A DNA stretch of 55,991 bases from Gammaproteobacteria bacterium (GCA_022823405.1 JAJDXD010000119.1:1-55991), one strand, 5' to 3'; shown: positions 35,199-47,223, counted from the stretch's first letter. The notes: a model not told the origin generated them from the letters alone. Translations and numbers: made by a program.

Positions 35199-36746
35199 AT
35201 GGCGATGCAATTAAACCCGTCCGAAATCAGTGAGCTGATCAAGGCTCGGATTACGGACTTTGATGCAACCGCGCAAGCGAGAAGCGAAGGTACTGTCGTA
35301 TTGCTGACGGACGGTATCGTCCGTATACACGGACTGGCCGATGCACTGCAAGGCGAGATGTTGGAATTTCCAGGCGATACATACGGACTCGCACTGAACC
35401 TTGAACACGATTCCGTCGGTGCGGTGATTCTTGGCGACTATGAGCACATCACCGAAGGCGATACCGTTCGCTGTACCGGACGAATCTTGGAAGTACCAAT
35501 TGGTGAAGGGCTGCTTGGTCGCGTAGTTGACTCACTTGGCCGGCCGCTGGATGGCAAAGGCCCGATTGAATCAAAGGGTTCAGCACCGATTGAAAAAGTC
35601 GCCCCTGGCGTGATTACTCGACAGTCAGTGTCAGAACCTGTTCAGACCGGTCTCAAAGCAATCGATTCAATGGTACCAATCGGCCGCGGACAGCGCGAAC
35701 TTATCATCGGCGATCGGCAGACCGGTAAAACCGCAGTGGCTTTGGATACGATCATCAATCAGAAAGGCACCGGAATCAAGTGCATTTACGTGGCAATCGG
35801 TCAAAAGGTCTCGAGCATCGCGAACGTGGTTCGTAAGCTTGAAGAGCACGACGCCATGGAACACACCGTTGTAGTGTCGGCATCTGCAGCAGAGAGTGCT
35901 GCCATGCAGTACATCGCTCCCTATTCCGGCTGCACCATGGGTGAGTATTTTCGAGATCAGGGCGAAGACGCACTGATTATCTACGACGATCTAACCAAGC
36001 AGGCTTGGGCCTATCGACAGGTATCTTTGCTGCTCAGACGACCACCAGGTCGTGAAGCCTATCCGGGGGATGTGTTTTATCTACATTCACGATTATTGGA
36101 GCGCGCTTCAAGAATTAATCCTGAATATGTAGAAAGTATTACGGATGGGGAAGTCAAGGGCAGAACCGGATCGCTCACAGCGTTGCCGATTATTGAAACA
36201 CAAGCAGGTGACGTGTCCGCATTTGTTCCGACCAATGTGATTTCAATTACTGACGGGCAGATTTACCTTGAAAGTGATTTGTTCAATGCCAATATCCGAC
36301 CAGCAATCAATGCAGGTCTTTCGGTGTCCCGGGTTGGCGGTGCTGCTCAAACACCAATCGTTAAGAAACTCGGCGGGGGAATCAGACTGGCACTCGCTCA
36401 ATATCGCGAGTTGGCGGCATTCTCTCAATTTGCATCAGACCTTGATGAAGCAACCCGTAAACAGCTCGAACGGGGGCAGCGAGTGACCGAAATGATGAAG
36501 CAGCCGCAGTATGAACCGCTTTCGGTCGCTGAGATGTCATTTTCTCTTTTTGCTGCAAATGAAGGGTATTTGGACAGCATGGAAGTTCCACAGGTCGTGC
36601 CATTTGAACAGGCAATGCGGGCGTATATGCGATCCAATTACGCAGACCTGCTTACCAGTATCAACGATAACCCTGAATTTAACGACGAGGTCGCGGCATC
36701 AATGAAAGATGCACTTGACGATTTTGTGAAAAACGGTTCCTGGTAA
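35199..36746 (+). CDS. atpA: F0F1 ATP synthase subunit alpha
   Basis: A 515-residue alpha subunit of F1. The P-loop GDRQTGKT is at residues 171-178. The arginine finger region reads [22 protein letters not shown]. The C-terminal domain is complete. An AGAGGAA-type ribosome binding site precedes the ATG at 35199. Alpha carries non-catalytic nucleotide sites and pairs with beta. Confidence 0.98.
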   Translation: MAMQLNPSEISELIKARITDFDATAQARSEGTVVLLTDGIVRIHGLADALQGEMLEFPGDTYGLALNLEHDSVGAVILGDYEHITEGDTVRCTGRILEVPIGEGLLGRVVDSLGRPLDGKGPIESKGSAPIEKVAPGVITRQSVSEPVQTGLKAIDSMVPIGRGQRELIIGDRQTGKTAVALDTIINQKGTGIKCIYVAIGQKVSSIANVVRKLEEHDAMEHTVVVSASAAESAAMQYIAPYSGCTMGEYFRDQGEDALIIYDDLTKQAWAYRQVSLLLRRPPGREAYPGDVFYLHSRLLERASRINPEYVESITDGEVKGRTGSLTALPIIETQAGDVSAFVPTNVISITDGQIYLESDLFNANIRPAINAGLSVSRVGGAAQTPIVKKLGGGIRLALAQYRELAAFSQFASDLDEATRKQLERGQRVTEMMKQPQYEPLSVAEMSFSLFAANEGYLDSMEVPQVVPFEQAMRAYMRSNYADLLTSINDNPEFNDEVAASMKDALDDFVKNGSW

Positions 36747-36783
36747 GGCTGATATTCTGAAATTGATCAGACGGATTTGATAC

Positions 36784-37647
36784 ATGGCTGGCGCTAAAGA
36801 AATTCGGACAAAGATTCGAAGTATTCAAAATACTCAAAAGATTACTTCGGCTATGGAAATGGTCGCTGCCAGCAAAATGCGACGCGCTCAGGAGCGAATG
36901 CGAGCCGCTCGACCTTATGCTGAATCAGTCAGACGGGTGATGGCTCACGTCAGACTTGCCAGGCTGGAATACAGACACGTCTACTCAATCGAAAGAGAGG
37001 TATCATCAGTTGGATACATCATCATTAGTTCTGACCGTGGTCTGTGCGGTGGTTTGAACATCAATCTGTTTCGATCAGCATTGGAATCAATATCGGAGTG
37101 GGATGAAAAGGGAGTATCTACTAAATTTGGCATCATTGGAAACAAGGGGCTTGGTTTTTTTCGGCGTTTTGGAGGCAATATCCTGTGCCAGGCAACTCAC
37201 CTGGGGGATGCACCGCAAATTTCCGAACTGATCGGAGCAATCAAGGTCATGCTAGATGCTTATGAAGAAGAAAAAATCGACCGTCTTTATCTAGTGAGCA
37301 ACAGCTTTGTCAATACCATGACTCAAAGCCCGCAAATTGAGCAGATCCTGCCGATCAAAGGCGTAGAATTGGAAGAGAAACTGCCGGAATATTGGGATTA
37401 TCTCTATGAACCTGAATCCCATGTAGTTGTTGATGCACTGATGCTCCGCTACATCGAGTCGATCATTTACCAGGCTGTCGTTGAGAACATTGCGTGCGAG
37501 CAATCTGCAAGAATGGTCGCAATGAAGTCTGCGACGGATAATGCCGGCAACCTGATTGACGAATTGCAGCTGATTTACAACAAGGCGCGCCAGGCCGCCA
37601 TTACACAGGAAATCTCTGAAATTGTTGGCGGCGCGGCTGCAGTGTAG
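36784..37647 (+). CDS. atpG: F0F1 ATP synthase subunit gamma
   Basis: A 287-residue gamma subunit, the central rotor shaft. The N-terminal coiled-coil helix reads [20 protein letters not shown] and the C-terminal helix contains [29 protein letters not shown]; the two pair in the F1 cavity. Between them is the Rossmann-like domain with [10 protein letters not shown]. Normal length. Confidence 0.97.
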   Translation: MAGAKEIRTKIRSIQNTQKITSAMEMVAASKMRRAQERMRAARPYAESVRRVMAHVRLARLEYRHVYSIEREVSSVGYIIISSDRGLCGGLNINLFRSALESISEWDEKGVSTKFGIIGNKGLGFFRRFGGNILCQATHLGDAPQISELIGAIKVMLDAYEEEKIDRLYLVSNSFVNTMTQSPQIEQILPIKGVELEEKLPEYWDYLYEPESHVVVDALMLRYIESIIYQAVVENIACEQSARMVAMKSATDNAGNLIDELQLIYNKARQAAITQEISEIVGGAAAV

Positions 37648-37705
37648 TCAGTTGCGCATGCATTTGAATTTTGCAGAAAGATTACGATTCATTCCCAGTA
37701 AATAA

Positions 37706-39094
<1,389 letters not shown>

Positions 39095-39124
39095 TCAGTC
39101 AGTACAAATTGATTGGATGGAGAA

Positions 39125-39544
39125 ATGTCAACAATAGCAGTTGAAATAGTCAGCGCAGAAGAAGCCATCTGGTCCGGGAGTGGGACCATGGTCTATGCGC
39201 CCGCTGAAATGGGTGAAGTCGGAATTGCACCCCAGCATGCACCACTTTTAACCCGACTAAAACCCGGAGAAGTCCGAGTACAGCAGGAAAATGGAGATGA
39301 ACAGTTTTTCTACGTTTCCGGTGGCTTGCTCGAAATTCAACCACATGTCGTGACAGTCCTTTCCGATACTGCTCTTCGCGCAGCTGACCTTGACGAAGCA
39401 AAAGCGCAGGAAGCCATAAAGCAGGCAGAACGAGACTTGCAGGAAAAAACTTCGGAAATGGAATTGGCAAAAGCCAAAGCAGAACTGGTCCAAGCAGTTG
39501 CGCAATTGCGGGCTGTAGAGAAGCTTCGAAAAACCGCTCGATAG
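39125..39544 (+). CDS. atpC: F0F1 ATP synthase subunit epsilon
   Basis: A 139-residue epsilon subunit: an N-terminal beta-sandwich (AVEIVSAEEAIWSGSGTMVYAPAEMGEVGI, then QHAPLLTRLKPGEVR) and a C-terminal helical hairpin from about residue 88 that can inhibit the enzyme. The frame is open from a TTG at 39113, but the ATG at 39125, preceded by GGATGGAG, gives the standard N-terminus. Last gene of the atp operon; glmU follows after 67 bases without a visible terminator. Confidence 0.96.
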   Translation: MSTIAVEIVSAEEAIWSGSGTMVYAPAEMGEVGIAPQHAPLLTRLKPGEVRVQQENGDEQFFYVSGGLLEIQPHVVTVLSDTALRAADLDEAKAQEAIKQAERDLQEKTSEMELAKAKAELVQAVAQLRAVEKLRKTAR

Positions 39545-39611
39545 CGGCCGAAATTCACCTCGGGTCAGAGTGTTCGTCATTGTTCAAACCTTTGGCGACT
39601 TGGAGTCTTGA

Positions 39612-41009
39612 TTGACATCGACTGAAGTCATCATTCTTGCAGGTGGTCAGGGAGTGCGGATGCACTCCAATCGACCAAAATCTCTTCAAGAATTGGGTGG
39701 ACAACCCATGATTCGGTATATCGTCAACTGTGTGAAAAACACCGGTGTCGACAAAATACATATCGTGTATGGGGAGAATGGCTACCAAATCCAAGAGAGC
39801 ATTCCAGATGAATGCATCAACTGGGTACTGCAGTCAGCACCGCTAGGTACCGGACACGCCGTTCAACAGGCCATCCCTCATATCGACGTTGAGTCTACTG
39901 TTTGCGTGCTGTACGGTGATATTCCTCTAATTCAGGCGAATACTGTAGATCGGCTCATTGAACTTGCAAACAGGCATTCGCTATCGGCACTAACAGTAGA
40001 ACTCGACAATCCGACAGGCTACGGACGAATCAAGCGCGATGACGAGGGTGTGCTGCAGCAAATTGTTGAAGAGAAAGATACAACACCAGAGGAACGGCAG
40101 ATTAGGGAAGTCAATGCTGGGCCTCTAGCTGTTAAAGCGAAGTTACTAGCGCGTTGGCTGAAATTGCTGGATAACAAAAACGCACAAAGCGAGTATTATT
40201 TGACAGACATAATCAAACATGCGGTTTCCGAAGGTATCGTTGTTGCATCATGTCAGGCTAATGACTTGATTGAAACTGTGGGTGTAAATAGCAGGATGGA
40301 TCAGGCTCGACTCGAACGAGCATTGCAAATGAGAAAAGCCGAACAACTCATGAAAGAAGGCGTGCATGTTGTCGATCCCGCCAGATTCGACCTGCGCGGA
40401 AACTGCACTGCCGGGAAAGACTGCCGTATTGACGCAAATGTCCTACTGGAAGGTGATGTGACTCTGGACGACGGCGTCAGTATTGCATCAAACTGTGTGG
40501 TTCGAGACAGCAAGTTAGGGCCTGGGGTGGAAATAAAACCATTTTCTTCAGTTGAAGGCGCTGAGATTGGTGAAGGCTGTACCGTTGGCCCATTTGCGCG
40601 AATTCGCCCGGGTACAGTCATTGGCAAGAACTCCAGAGTTGGAAATTATGTCGAAATTAAGGCATCAATCATTGGTGATGATACCAAAATCAGTCACCTT
40701 GCCTACATTGGAGATGCACATATCGGAAATCATGTAAATATTGGCGCTGGTGTAATAACCTGCAATTTCGATGGAAAAAGAAAACATCAAACCTATATTG
40801 GTGATCATGCTTTTGTCGGATCGAATTCCGCTCTGGTTGCACCACTTGAAGTTCAGGAATATGCATTTATCGGTGCCGGATCGACAATTTCAAGGAATGT
40901 CAACTCGGGTGAACTGGTCGTTGAGCGCGGTGAAATTCGAAGAATCAAGAACAGACGTGCACCAAAAAATGAGCGGAAGTCCCAATTATCTGGAAAATCA
41001 GCAGACTAA
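39612..41009 (+). CDS. glmU: bifunctional UDP-GlcNAc pyrophosphorylase / GlcN-1-P N-acetyltransferase
   Basis: A 465-residue GlmU that makes UDP-GlcNAc for peptidoglycan and LPS. The N-terminal uridylyltransferase domain (about residues 1-230) has ILAGGQGVRM with the catalytic K23 in RPKSLQ; the usual Thr of the GxGT loop is Val here. The C-terminal domain (about 250-450) is a left-handed parallel beta-helix built of hexapeptide repeats, with the acetyltransferase site in RIRPGTVIGKNSRVGNYVEIKAS and HLAYIGDAHIG. The start is a TTG at 39612 with GGAG six bases upstream. Adjacent to glmS, whose product pathway it completes. Confidence 0.96.
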   Translation: MTSTEVIILAGGQGVRMHSNRPKSLQELGGQPMIRYIVNCVKNTGVDKIHIVYGENGYQIQESIPDECINWVLQSAPLGTGHAVQQAIPHIDVESTVCVLYGDIPLIQANTVDRLIELANRHSLSALTVELDNPTGYGRIKRDDEGVLQQIVEEKDTTPEERQIREVNAGPLAVKAKLLARWLKLLDNKNAQSEYYLTDIIKHAVSEGIVVASCQANDLIETVGVNSRMDQARLERALQMRKAEQLMKEGVHVVDPARFDLRGNCTAGKDCRIDANVLLEGDVTLDDGVSIASNCVVRDSKLGPGVEIKPFSSVEGAEIGEGCTVGPFARIRPGTVIGKNSRVGNYVEIKASIIGDDTKISHLAYIGDAHIGNHVNIGAGVITCNFDGKRKHQTYIGDHAFVGSNSALVAPLEVQEYAFIGAGSTISRNVNSGELVVERGEIRRIKNRRAPKNERKSQLSGKSAD

Positions 41010-41029
41010 CTGAGGAGATCAATCAGCAA

Positions 41030-42868
41030 ATGTGCGGAATAATTGGAGCAATTTCCAATTCCAATGTTGTACCGACGCTGGTCAACAGCATGCGGTTAAT
41101 GGAGTATCGAGGATACGATTCTTCGGGCATTGCCGTCATCAACCCTGAAGGTGACCTGGACCGGCGTCGATGTGTTGGTAAAGTTGAGAAACTTGCCGAG
41201 TCGCTAAGCAACGGCAGTCAACTGAGTGGATCAATTGGGATTGGACACACGCGCTGGGCAACACATGGCGCAGCCGAAGAGCGAAATGCTCATCCTATCG
41301 CGTGTAGAGATGAAATTGCCGTCGTCTGCAATGGCATTATTGAAAACTACGAAGTATTGAAGGATCAGCACCAGACCGATGGAGTCGTTTACGACTCCGA
41401 AACTGACACCGAGGTGATTGTCCACGAAATTCTAGGTGGCATCAACAGCGGACTTGATCTTCATGCTGCAGTCTCTGGTACAGTGGCGAAACTGGAAGGC
41501 TCATTTGCTTTCGCTGCGCTGTCTGTTGCAGACCCTGAAAAAATAGTGGTTGCCAAGCGCGGCAGCCCGCTTCTAATCGGTCTTGGTAACGATGAAGTCT
41601 TCATTGCATCTGATGCCATCGCACTCGCAAAAATTGCAAAGACGATCATTGTGCTGGAAAATGGTGAAACAGCAGTTGTTTCGAGGACGTCCGGGCCAGT
41701 CATTTTTGACAAGGACGGAAATGAGGTCCATCGAGTAGACCAATTAATTCCAATTCGAGCGGAATTGATTGATTTAGCTCATCACTCTCATTACATGCAT
41801 AAGGAGATTTTTGAACAGGGCTCGGTGGTAGCGAACACCCTTTCTGAACGAATCACCGATGATCGGATCAATGAAATCGCTACGTTTGGAGATATGGCAC
41901 CTGCAATATTTGAGAAAGTCAGAGCCGTTCGCATCCTCGCCTGCGGTACCAGTTACTATGCTGGTATGATCGGTAAAATTTGGCTGGAATCACTAAATAT
42001 TCCTTGCGAAGCTGAAATCGCCAGCGAATTTCGATATCGAAAACCGTTCGTTCCGGATGAGTGTCTGGTAGTACTCCTCTCTCAATCCGGTGAAACTGCC
42101 GATACTCTTGCCGCTCAGGAACACGCGGCAAATTTGGGATACAAATATTCCCTGTCAATTTGCAACTCACCCGCGAGTTCATTGACCCGGGTGACTGATC
42201 TTGTATTGCATACGAAAGCCGGGCCTGAAATTTCTGTTGCATCAACTAAAGCGTTTACGGCTCAACTGGTTTCATTGATGCTACTGACGATTGCCCTTGC
42301 CAGACGCAGAGGATTCACTGCTGAGCAGGAGGCGGAAATTGTTCATGAGCTTCGTGCGTTGCCTGCTCGAATTGAAGCAGTGCTGCAAATGGACAGTCAG
42401 ATTGCCAGACTTGCAGAAAATTTCGCGAATAAAGATCACGTGTTGCTAGTAGGACGCGGAACCCATTTTCCAATTGCTCTAGAAGGCGCATTGAAGCTGA
42501 AGGAGATATCATACATCCATGCAGATGCTTATCCCGCGGGTGAGTTAAAACATGGACCATTGGCATTAATTGATGAAAAAATGCCGACCATAGCGGTGGC
42601 GCCGAATAATCATCTGCTGAGCAAGCTCAAATCCAATATTCAGGAGGTAAGAGCCCGGGGCGGAAAACTCTATGTGTTTACCGATTCTGGCACTGAAATG
42701 AAAAGTGATGAGCTGATTGAGGTGTTTGAGGTCGTTCGAGCGGGTCCTTATACTTCACCCATCGTTCACGCAATTGCATTGCAACTTCTCGCTTATCACG
42801 TTGCAATCATCAAGGGTACTGACGTCGACAACCCCAGAAATTTAGCCAAGTCTGTTACCGTAGAATAA
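41030..42868 (+). CDS. glmS: glutamine-fructose-6-phosphate aminotransferase (isomerizing)
   Basis: A 612-residue GlmS that makes glucosamine 6-phosphate from fructose 6-phosphate and glutamine. Cys2 in MCGIIGA is the glutaminase nucleophile, with GHTRWATHG and the NGIIENYE loop in the N-terminal domain (about 1-240). Two SIS domains follow, with GTSYYAGMIGK, LLSQSGETADTLAA and SVASTKAF, and the protein ends in the invariant A-K-S-V-T-V-E. It starts 20 bases after glmU, too close for a regulatory ribozyme; a GAGGAG lies upstream of the ATG. Confidence 0.98.
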   Translation: MCGIIGAISNSNVVPTLVNSMRLMEYRGYDSSGIAVINPEGDLDRRRCVGKVEKLAESLSNGSQLSGSIGIGHTRWATHGAAEERNAHPIACRDEIAVVCNGIIENYEVLKDQHQTDGVVYDSETDTEVIVHEILGGINSGLDLHAAVSGTVAKLEGSFAFAALSVADPEKIVVAKRGSPLLIGLGNDEVFIASDAIALAKIAKTIIVLENGETAVVSRTSGPVIFDKDGNEVHRVDQLIPIRAELIDLAHHSHYMHKEIFEQGSVVANTLSERITDDRINEIATFGDMAPAIFEKVRAVRILACGTSYYAGMIGKIWLESLNIPCEAEIASEFRYRKPFVPDECLVVLLSQSGETADTLAAQEHAANLGYKYSLSICNSPASSLTRVTDLVLHTKAGPEISVASTKAFTAQLVSLMLLTIALARRRGFTAEQEAEIVHELRALPARIEAVLQMDSQIARLAENFANKDHVLLVGRGTHFPIALEGALKLKEISYIHADAYPAGELKHGPLALIDEKMPTIAVAPNNHLLSKLKSNIQEVRARGGKLYVFTDSGTEMKSDELIEVFEVVRAGPYTSPIVHAIALQLLAYHVAIIKGTDVDNPRNLAKSVTVE

Positions 42869-43142
42869 CTTTGGCGTGCCAATAATTGTCGTGCCACACA
42901 GCAGCATTCCATTTCTTTGATTCGATCAGTAGGGTATCCATAGATCGCATTAGAGTTTCCACCGACCGAGTTCGACAAGCTACACCAGTGTCATTAGCTG
43001 TTGAATGCAGAACACCAGAAAGCATGGCTTTCATTGCGATCTGTATCGTGTTTCCAGTTTCTACAATTTGCATGATTGATCAGTACAAATTCGACCACTT
43101 GCAAGTTACTCTTGAGCCTTCCTGACTAATTTTTAGATTCCG

Positions 43143-43721
43143 ATGAATAAAGTGCCTGACGGTTTTGAATCTTTGCCAGATGATCTGCCCATTCCGATCG
43201 ATGACGGCGCTTGTGATCATCTGCTCAATATGAAACTTCCAGACTTGCCACTCAGGTCAACATCCCGGGAAAAGGTAAACCTCGCATCAATAATCAATAG
43301 AGTGGTGCTTTACTGTTACCCAATGACTGGAGTACCCGGCATTGCACTTCCTGATGGATGGGATGACATTCCAGGAGCTAGGGGGTGTACCCCTCAAAGC
43401 CTGGCGTACCGGGAACATCATGATGAAATTGAAACACTTGGAGCAAATGTATTTGGCATCAGCACCCAATCGACGGATTACCAATTTGAAATGGTGGGAA
43501 GACTCCGCTTACCCTATCAGGTTTTGAGCGATCATCAGCTTGAATTTGCTTCGGCGCTGAATATCCCGACATTCTCAGTTGAGGGGAAAACGCTGATGAA
43601 GAGGGTTACATTAATTGCCAATGATGGATCAATTGAAGCGGTTCACTATCCCATCTTTCCAAGTGACACCGACCCCCACTGGGTGATACAGTTTCTCACC
43701 AATAACCCGCTTGTGAAGTAA
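43143..43721 (+). CDS. peroxiredoxin-family protein with one Cys of the CTPQSC motif missing
   Basis: A 192-residue thioredoxin-fold peroxidase (AhpC/TSA superfamily) of the sub-family with the motif Y-P-x-T-G-x-P-G ... I-P-G-A-R-G-C-T-P-Q-S. Here the peroxidatic Cys is C82. In relatives a second cysteine follows five residues later (C-T-P-Q-S-C); in this protein it is L87. Unless another Cys (for example C58) serves, it should work as a 1-Cys enzyme. Other conserved parts are LGANVFGISTQSTDYQ, LPYQVLSDHQLEFA and the KRVTLIANDGSIE strand. Monocistronic and followed by a terminator. Confidence 0.85.
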   Translation: MNKVPDGFESLPDDLPIPIDDGACDHLLNMKLPDLPLRSTSREKVNLASIINRVVLYCYPMTGVPGIALPDGWDDIPGARGCTPQSLAYREHHDEIETLGANVFGISTQSTDYQFEMVGRLRLPYQVLSDHQLEFASALNIPTFSVEGKTLMKRVTLIANDGSIEAVHYPIFPSDTDPHWVIQFLTNNPLVK

Positions 43722-43758
43722 CGATCTCTAGCGGATTGAGCAATCGTTATTGAAAGAG

Positions 43759-43793
43759 GAATCCCCTGCCGAGCAATCCTTGACAGGGGATTC
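43759..43793 (+). terminator. rho-independent terminator of the peroxiredoxin gene
   Basis: A perfect 10-bp stem, GAATCCCCTG (43759-43768) with CAGGGGATTC (43784-43793), a 15-base loop, and a following T-rich stretch TTTACTT. It lies 38 bases after the stop codon. Confidence 0.8.
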
Positions 43794-43806
43794 TTTACTT
43801 GTGTTA

Positions 43807-43834
43807 AACCGTCAGTTCACAAAAACTGACGGTT
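43807..43834 (-). terminator. terminator of the amt operon
   Basis: A perfect 11-bp stem, AACCGTCAGTT (43807-43817) with AACTGACGGTT (43824-43834), and a 6-base loop. It lies 14 bases beyond the stop of the 60-codon gene on the minus strand, and a short T-run follows the stem on that strand. It faces the peroxiredoxin terminator, so the two convergent units are closed separately. Confidence 0.75.
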
Positions 43835-43847
43835 CCTGTCAGCCAAT

Positions 43848-44030
43848 TTAGCTGTACTTGTCGTCCTCCTCCCTAAGGCGATTAGCCTCGCTACGCAGCT
43901 GGGCTATGTGCCAGGCAACCCAGAAAACGACGCCAGCGATTACTAACAAGAACTCAGTCCCTACAAAGGGATAAACCGGACCGATTTCAGCAATAGTGCC
44001 TGCCCAGTCCGTAAAATCACCTGTGGTCAT
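43848..44030 (-). CDS. small single-span membrane protein downstream of amt
   Basis: A 60-residue protein not recognised as a named family. A hydrophobic helix runs from about residue 22 to 43 (VGTEFLLVIAGVVFWVAWHIAQL). It is preceded by an acidic, probably periplasmic N-terminus and followed by a highly charged tail (RSEANRLREEDDKYS). It starts 24 bases after the amt stop and shares its terminator, so the two form an operon. Its position suggests a partner or stabiliser of the ammonium transporter rather than the usual GlnK; this is inference. Confidence 0.75.
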   Translation of the reverse strand: MTTGDFTDWAGTIAEIGPVYPFVGTEFLLVIAGVVFWVAWHIAQLRSEANRLREEDDKYS

Positions 44031-44054
44031 ATCAGTGTACCTCCAATGATAAGG

Positions 44055-45413
44055 TTAGCTGCTCTTGGCAGCGTTTTCTGCTTCAATGATTGCCGCTTCT
44101 TCGGCATCCATCAATTCCTGCGTTGCGGTATCCAATCCAGCGATTTCAACCGATGGTGGAATCCGCAGTATGCCCAGACCATTCAAAATCTTGGCGAGAA
44201 TCCAACCCGGCAAGAATCCGAGTACACCAAACATGATGATTGCACCAAGAATCTGTCCAATCGGATTGATCGTCGCAAAACTCGGGTCGGGAGATGATGG
44301 ATAACCCCAGAGCATGAAACCGCAAACCACCACACCGAAGAATCCGGCATAGCCGTGAACGGCAACCGCACCGACTGCATCATCAATCTTGAACCTACGC
44401 TCAACATAGTAGTGCATCTTGTACATGAAAATCACGCCCACGATTGCGATGAACATGGCTTGGATTGGGTGATACAAGTCGTTTCCGGCAGATGCCGCAA
44501 TAATACCTGCAAGACCTGATGAATAAGTCCAAAAGGCATCACCTTTTGAGACCCAATATCCAGCCAACAGTCCGCCTGACAGAGACATCAGGAAATTAAG
44601 CGTAATCGCACTCAGTGTTGTTGGGGCAAGATAGATATTGGTTGCGGAGAAGAATTCGCCGTCACCTGCCTGAATATCCCAGATCGGAACATTACAGGCA
44701 ACGTAAAAGCCCCAGAATCCGGTATAGATGAGAAACAGTCCGATTGCAACCAACCACGGATTTCTTGGGTTAATGTTGCGAGGTGTCCCATCTGCAGCAA
44801 ACTTGCCGATTCGTGGACCGAGTACAAACAGCACACCCAAGGCGAAACCACCTGCAATTGCATGAATCACTCCGGACGCATAGGCATCGTGATAACCCAG
44901 CAACTGAACCATCCAGCCACCAGAATGCCATCCCCAGGCAGCATCAATAATCCAGAATACAGACCCGATAGCCACCGCCAAAATCCAGAATCCGCCCGAT
45001 TGAATTCGTTCAATTACCGAACCAGACACAATCGAAGCCGCTGTCCATGAGAAGAGCAAAAATGCTGCCCAGAACACACCGTTAATGCGCTCCCAGCCAT
45101 CAGCACCTGCACCCATATGGGTTCCCATCAGCTGACTCCAGGGCTCAGCATGCGGAGATTCAACGATGCCACCGGTGATCCAAGGCCCGTTGGGAAAGGC
45201 AAAATAAATCCACCAGCCGAAAAAGAAAAATGTAATTGTCACCAGCGGAATCAGCATTGTGTTCTTCATCAATGTATGAATGTGGTTTTTTCGGCGAGAC
45301 GCGCCGACTTCATACATACAGAAGCCAATGTGAATCAAGAACATGATGACAACCGTAAGCCAATAGTAAAACTCAGTAAATATTACTATCAGTGCTCCTA
45401 ATTGGTCATCCAT
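44055..45413 (-). CDS. amt: ammonium transporter (Amt family)
   Basis: A 452-residue Amt/MEP/Rh channel with about 11 helices. The recruitment Asp (D176) and first pore His (H184) are in DAYASGVIH; the second pore His (H353) is in DDAVGAVAVHG. The GASRRKN turn after the first helix is typical. The C-terminus is long and acidic (TATQELMDAEEAAIIEAENAAKSS) and lacks an obvious standard GlnK-binding tail. GGAGG nine bases before the ATG supports the start. No glnK gene is next to it; a 60-residue membrane protein is cotranscribed instead. No sigma-54 promoter (GG-N10-GC) is evident upstream. Confidence 0.93.
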   Translation of the reverse strand: MDDQLGALIVIFTEFYYWLTVVIMFLIHIGFCMYEVGASRRKNHIHTLMKNTMLIPLVTITFFFFGWWIYFAFPNGPWITGGIVESPHAEPWSQLMGTHMGAGADGWERINGVFWAAFLLFSWTAASIVSGSVIERIQSGGFWILAVAIGSVFWIIDAAWGWHSGGWMVQLLGYHDAYASGVIHAIAGGFALGVLFVLGPRIGKFAADGTPRNINPRNPWLVAIGLFLIYTGFWGFYVACNVPIWDIQAGDGEFFSATNIYLAPTTLSAITLNFLMSLSGGLLAGYWVSKGDAFWTYSSGLAGIIAASAGNDLYHPIQAMFIAIVGVIFMYKMHYYVERRFKIDDAVGAVAVHGYAGFFGVVVCGFMLWGYPSSPDPSFATINPIGQILGAIIMFGVLGFLPGWILAKILNGLGILRIPPSVEIAGLDTATQELMDAEEAAIIEAENAAKSS

Positions 45414-45564
45414 AGTCTACTACCTCCTCAAGTGTTCGACATGAACCTCCCTGCGTTATTTATTAATTATCTCGGAGGCGTCAGGGATCCACCCCGATTT
45501 AACTCATCAGATTCAATTGTACACCAAATTTTTTCGATACCTCGTAACCCGGCTGAGCAGGAAA

Positions 45565-47223
45565 TCAGTCGATATGCTCGTATTCTACATCGCTCGTTTC
45601 AAGGTCCATCGCAGCACTGATCAGTGCTCTCGTGTACGGTTCCTGCGGGTTGTTGTAGATATTTTCTGTTGCACCCTGTTCAACAACCCGCCCGAATTGC
45701 ATAACCACCACAGAACTCGACATTGCGCGCACTACCGAAAGGTCGTGACTGATGAATAGATAAGCCAGTGCGTGGGTTTCCTGAAGATTTCTCAATAATT
45801 CAATGATTTGTGACTGAACTGATCGGTCGAGTGCAGATGTCGGCTCGTCCAATACAACAAACCTGGGCTTTAGAATCATCGCCCTCGCAATTGCGATCCG
45901 TTGCCGCTGGCCACCTGAAAACTCATGGGGATATCGATGCCGGGTGTCCACATCCAGTTCAACTTCTCTTAGAACTTCAATAACGCGATCATCACGATCG
46001 GATTTGGTCATCTCCCGAAAATGCACTTTCAATCCCTCTGCGATGATATCGGCGACTGTCATTCTGGGACTCAAACTGCTATATGGGTCCTGAAATACTA
46101 TCTGCATGCTTTTTCTCAGATCACGCAGCTCTTTTGTCGTTCGTCCCTGAATTTCACTACCCAGAAACCGAATACTTCCGCGGCTTGAAATCAGTCGCAA
46201 CATGGCCAGTGCCAATGAGGTTTTTCCAGAGCCCGATTCACCGACAACACCAACGGTTTCTCCGGCCCGAATGGTAATATTGACATCATCTACTGCCTTG
46301 ACATAGTCCACCACCTTTCGCAATACTCCCTTACGTATCGGGTACCAGACTCTCAGTGAGTCAAGCTCGGCAACAACTGATGCAGTTTCAGCGGGTTGTC
46401 CACCACTACCTGATGGCTCTGCCGCCAGTAACATCTTGGTATAGTCGTGCTCAGGAGAGTCAAAGATTTGTTTCTTGGTTCCTGTTTCCACGAATTTACC
46501 GTTCCGCATAACGCAGATTCTATCGGCAAGTTTGCGCACAATATTGAGGTCATGACTGATGAGCAGCATAGACATGCCTAACTGCTGCTGTAAATCGAGC
46601 AGCAGTTCCAGAATTTCTGCCTGAATGGTGACATCCAGCGCGGTGGTCGGTTCGTCAGCAATTAGCAATCCCGGCTCATTTGCTAGCGCCATAGCAATCA
46701 TTACGCGCTGGCGCTGTCCGCCTGAAAGTTGATGTGGATAAGAGTCCAATCGCTGTCTGGCATTACGGATCTTGACCAATTCAAGCAACTCTAATGACCG
46801 GTCTCGAGCATCCGTCTTGCTCATACCACGATGAAGAATCAGCGACTCACTGATTTGCTTGGAGAGGGTATGCAGAGGATTGAGTGATGTTTGTGGCTCT
46901 TGAAAGATCATTCCAATCTTGTCACCTCGATAGGTTTCAAGAACATTGCGCTCAGCACCTAGAAGCTCCTGGCCGTCATAGGTGATGCTTCCACTGGGAT
47001 GGTATGCAGTTGGATAGGGTAAAAGTTGAATGATTGATAGTGCTGAAACTGATTTTCCAGAACCGCTTTCACCAACAATTGCCATAGTCTCGCCGTGATG
47101 GATATCAAATGAAACGTTTTTTACAGCATGGGTAACGCTGGCTACCGTTTTGAACGATACCGATAGATTACTCACCTGTACCAGACAGGCTGACTGATTC
47201 TGACTAGTTGATTTCTCTGTCAT
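45565..47223 (-). CDS. yejF: microcin C/peptide ABC importer, dual ATPase YejF
   Basis: A 552-residue protein with two complete ABC ATPase domains in one chain, as in YejF. First half: Walker A GESGSGKS, signature [15 protein letters not shown], Walker B LLIADEPT. Second half (from about residue 300): Walker A GESGSGKT, signature [15 protein letters not shown], Walker B FVVLDEPT. It powers the YejBE channel. Its ATG overlaps the yejE stop by four bases. In E. coli the Yej system imports peptides, including the peptide antibiotic microcin C. Confidence 0.93.
   Translation of the reverse strand: MTEKSTSQNQSACLVQVSNLSVSFKTVASVTHAVKNVSFDIHHGETMAIVGESGSGKSVSALSIIQLLPYPTAYHPSGSITYDGQELLGAERNVLETYRGDKIGMIFQEPQTSLNPLHTLSKQISESLILHRGMSKTDARDRSLELLELVKIRNARQRLDSYPHQLSGGQRQRVMIAMALANEPGLLIADEPTTALDVTIQAEILELLLDLQQQLGMSMLLISHDLNIVRKLADRICVMRNGKFVETGTKKQIFDSPEHDYTKMLLAAEPSGSGGQPAETASVVAELDSLRVWYPIRKGVLRKVVDYVKAVDDVNITIRAGETVGVVGESGSGKTSLALAMLRLISSRGSIRFLGSEIQGRTTKELRDLRKSMQIVFQDPYSSLSPRMTVADIIAEGLKVHFREMTKSDRDDRVIEVLREVELDVDTRHRYPHEFSGGQRQRIAIARAMILKPRFVVLDEPTSALDRSVQSQIIELLRNLQETHALAYLFISHDLSVVRAMSSSVVVMQFGRVVEQGATENIYNNPQEPYTRALISAAMDLETSDVEYEHID

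Noticed and set aside
41009..41030. glmS regulatory ribozyme
   Set aside because: Only 20 bases separate glmU from glmS; there is no room and no such structure in this group.
42855..43073. 72-codon minus-strand frame after glmS
   Set aside because: Starts inside unsupported DNA, overlaps the glmS end, and has no family signature.
45414..45564. sigma-54 promoter upstream of amt
   Set aside because: No GG-N10-GC element of the usual form could be found on the minus strand.
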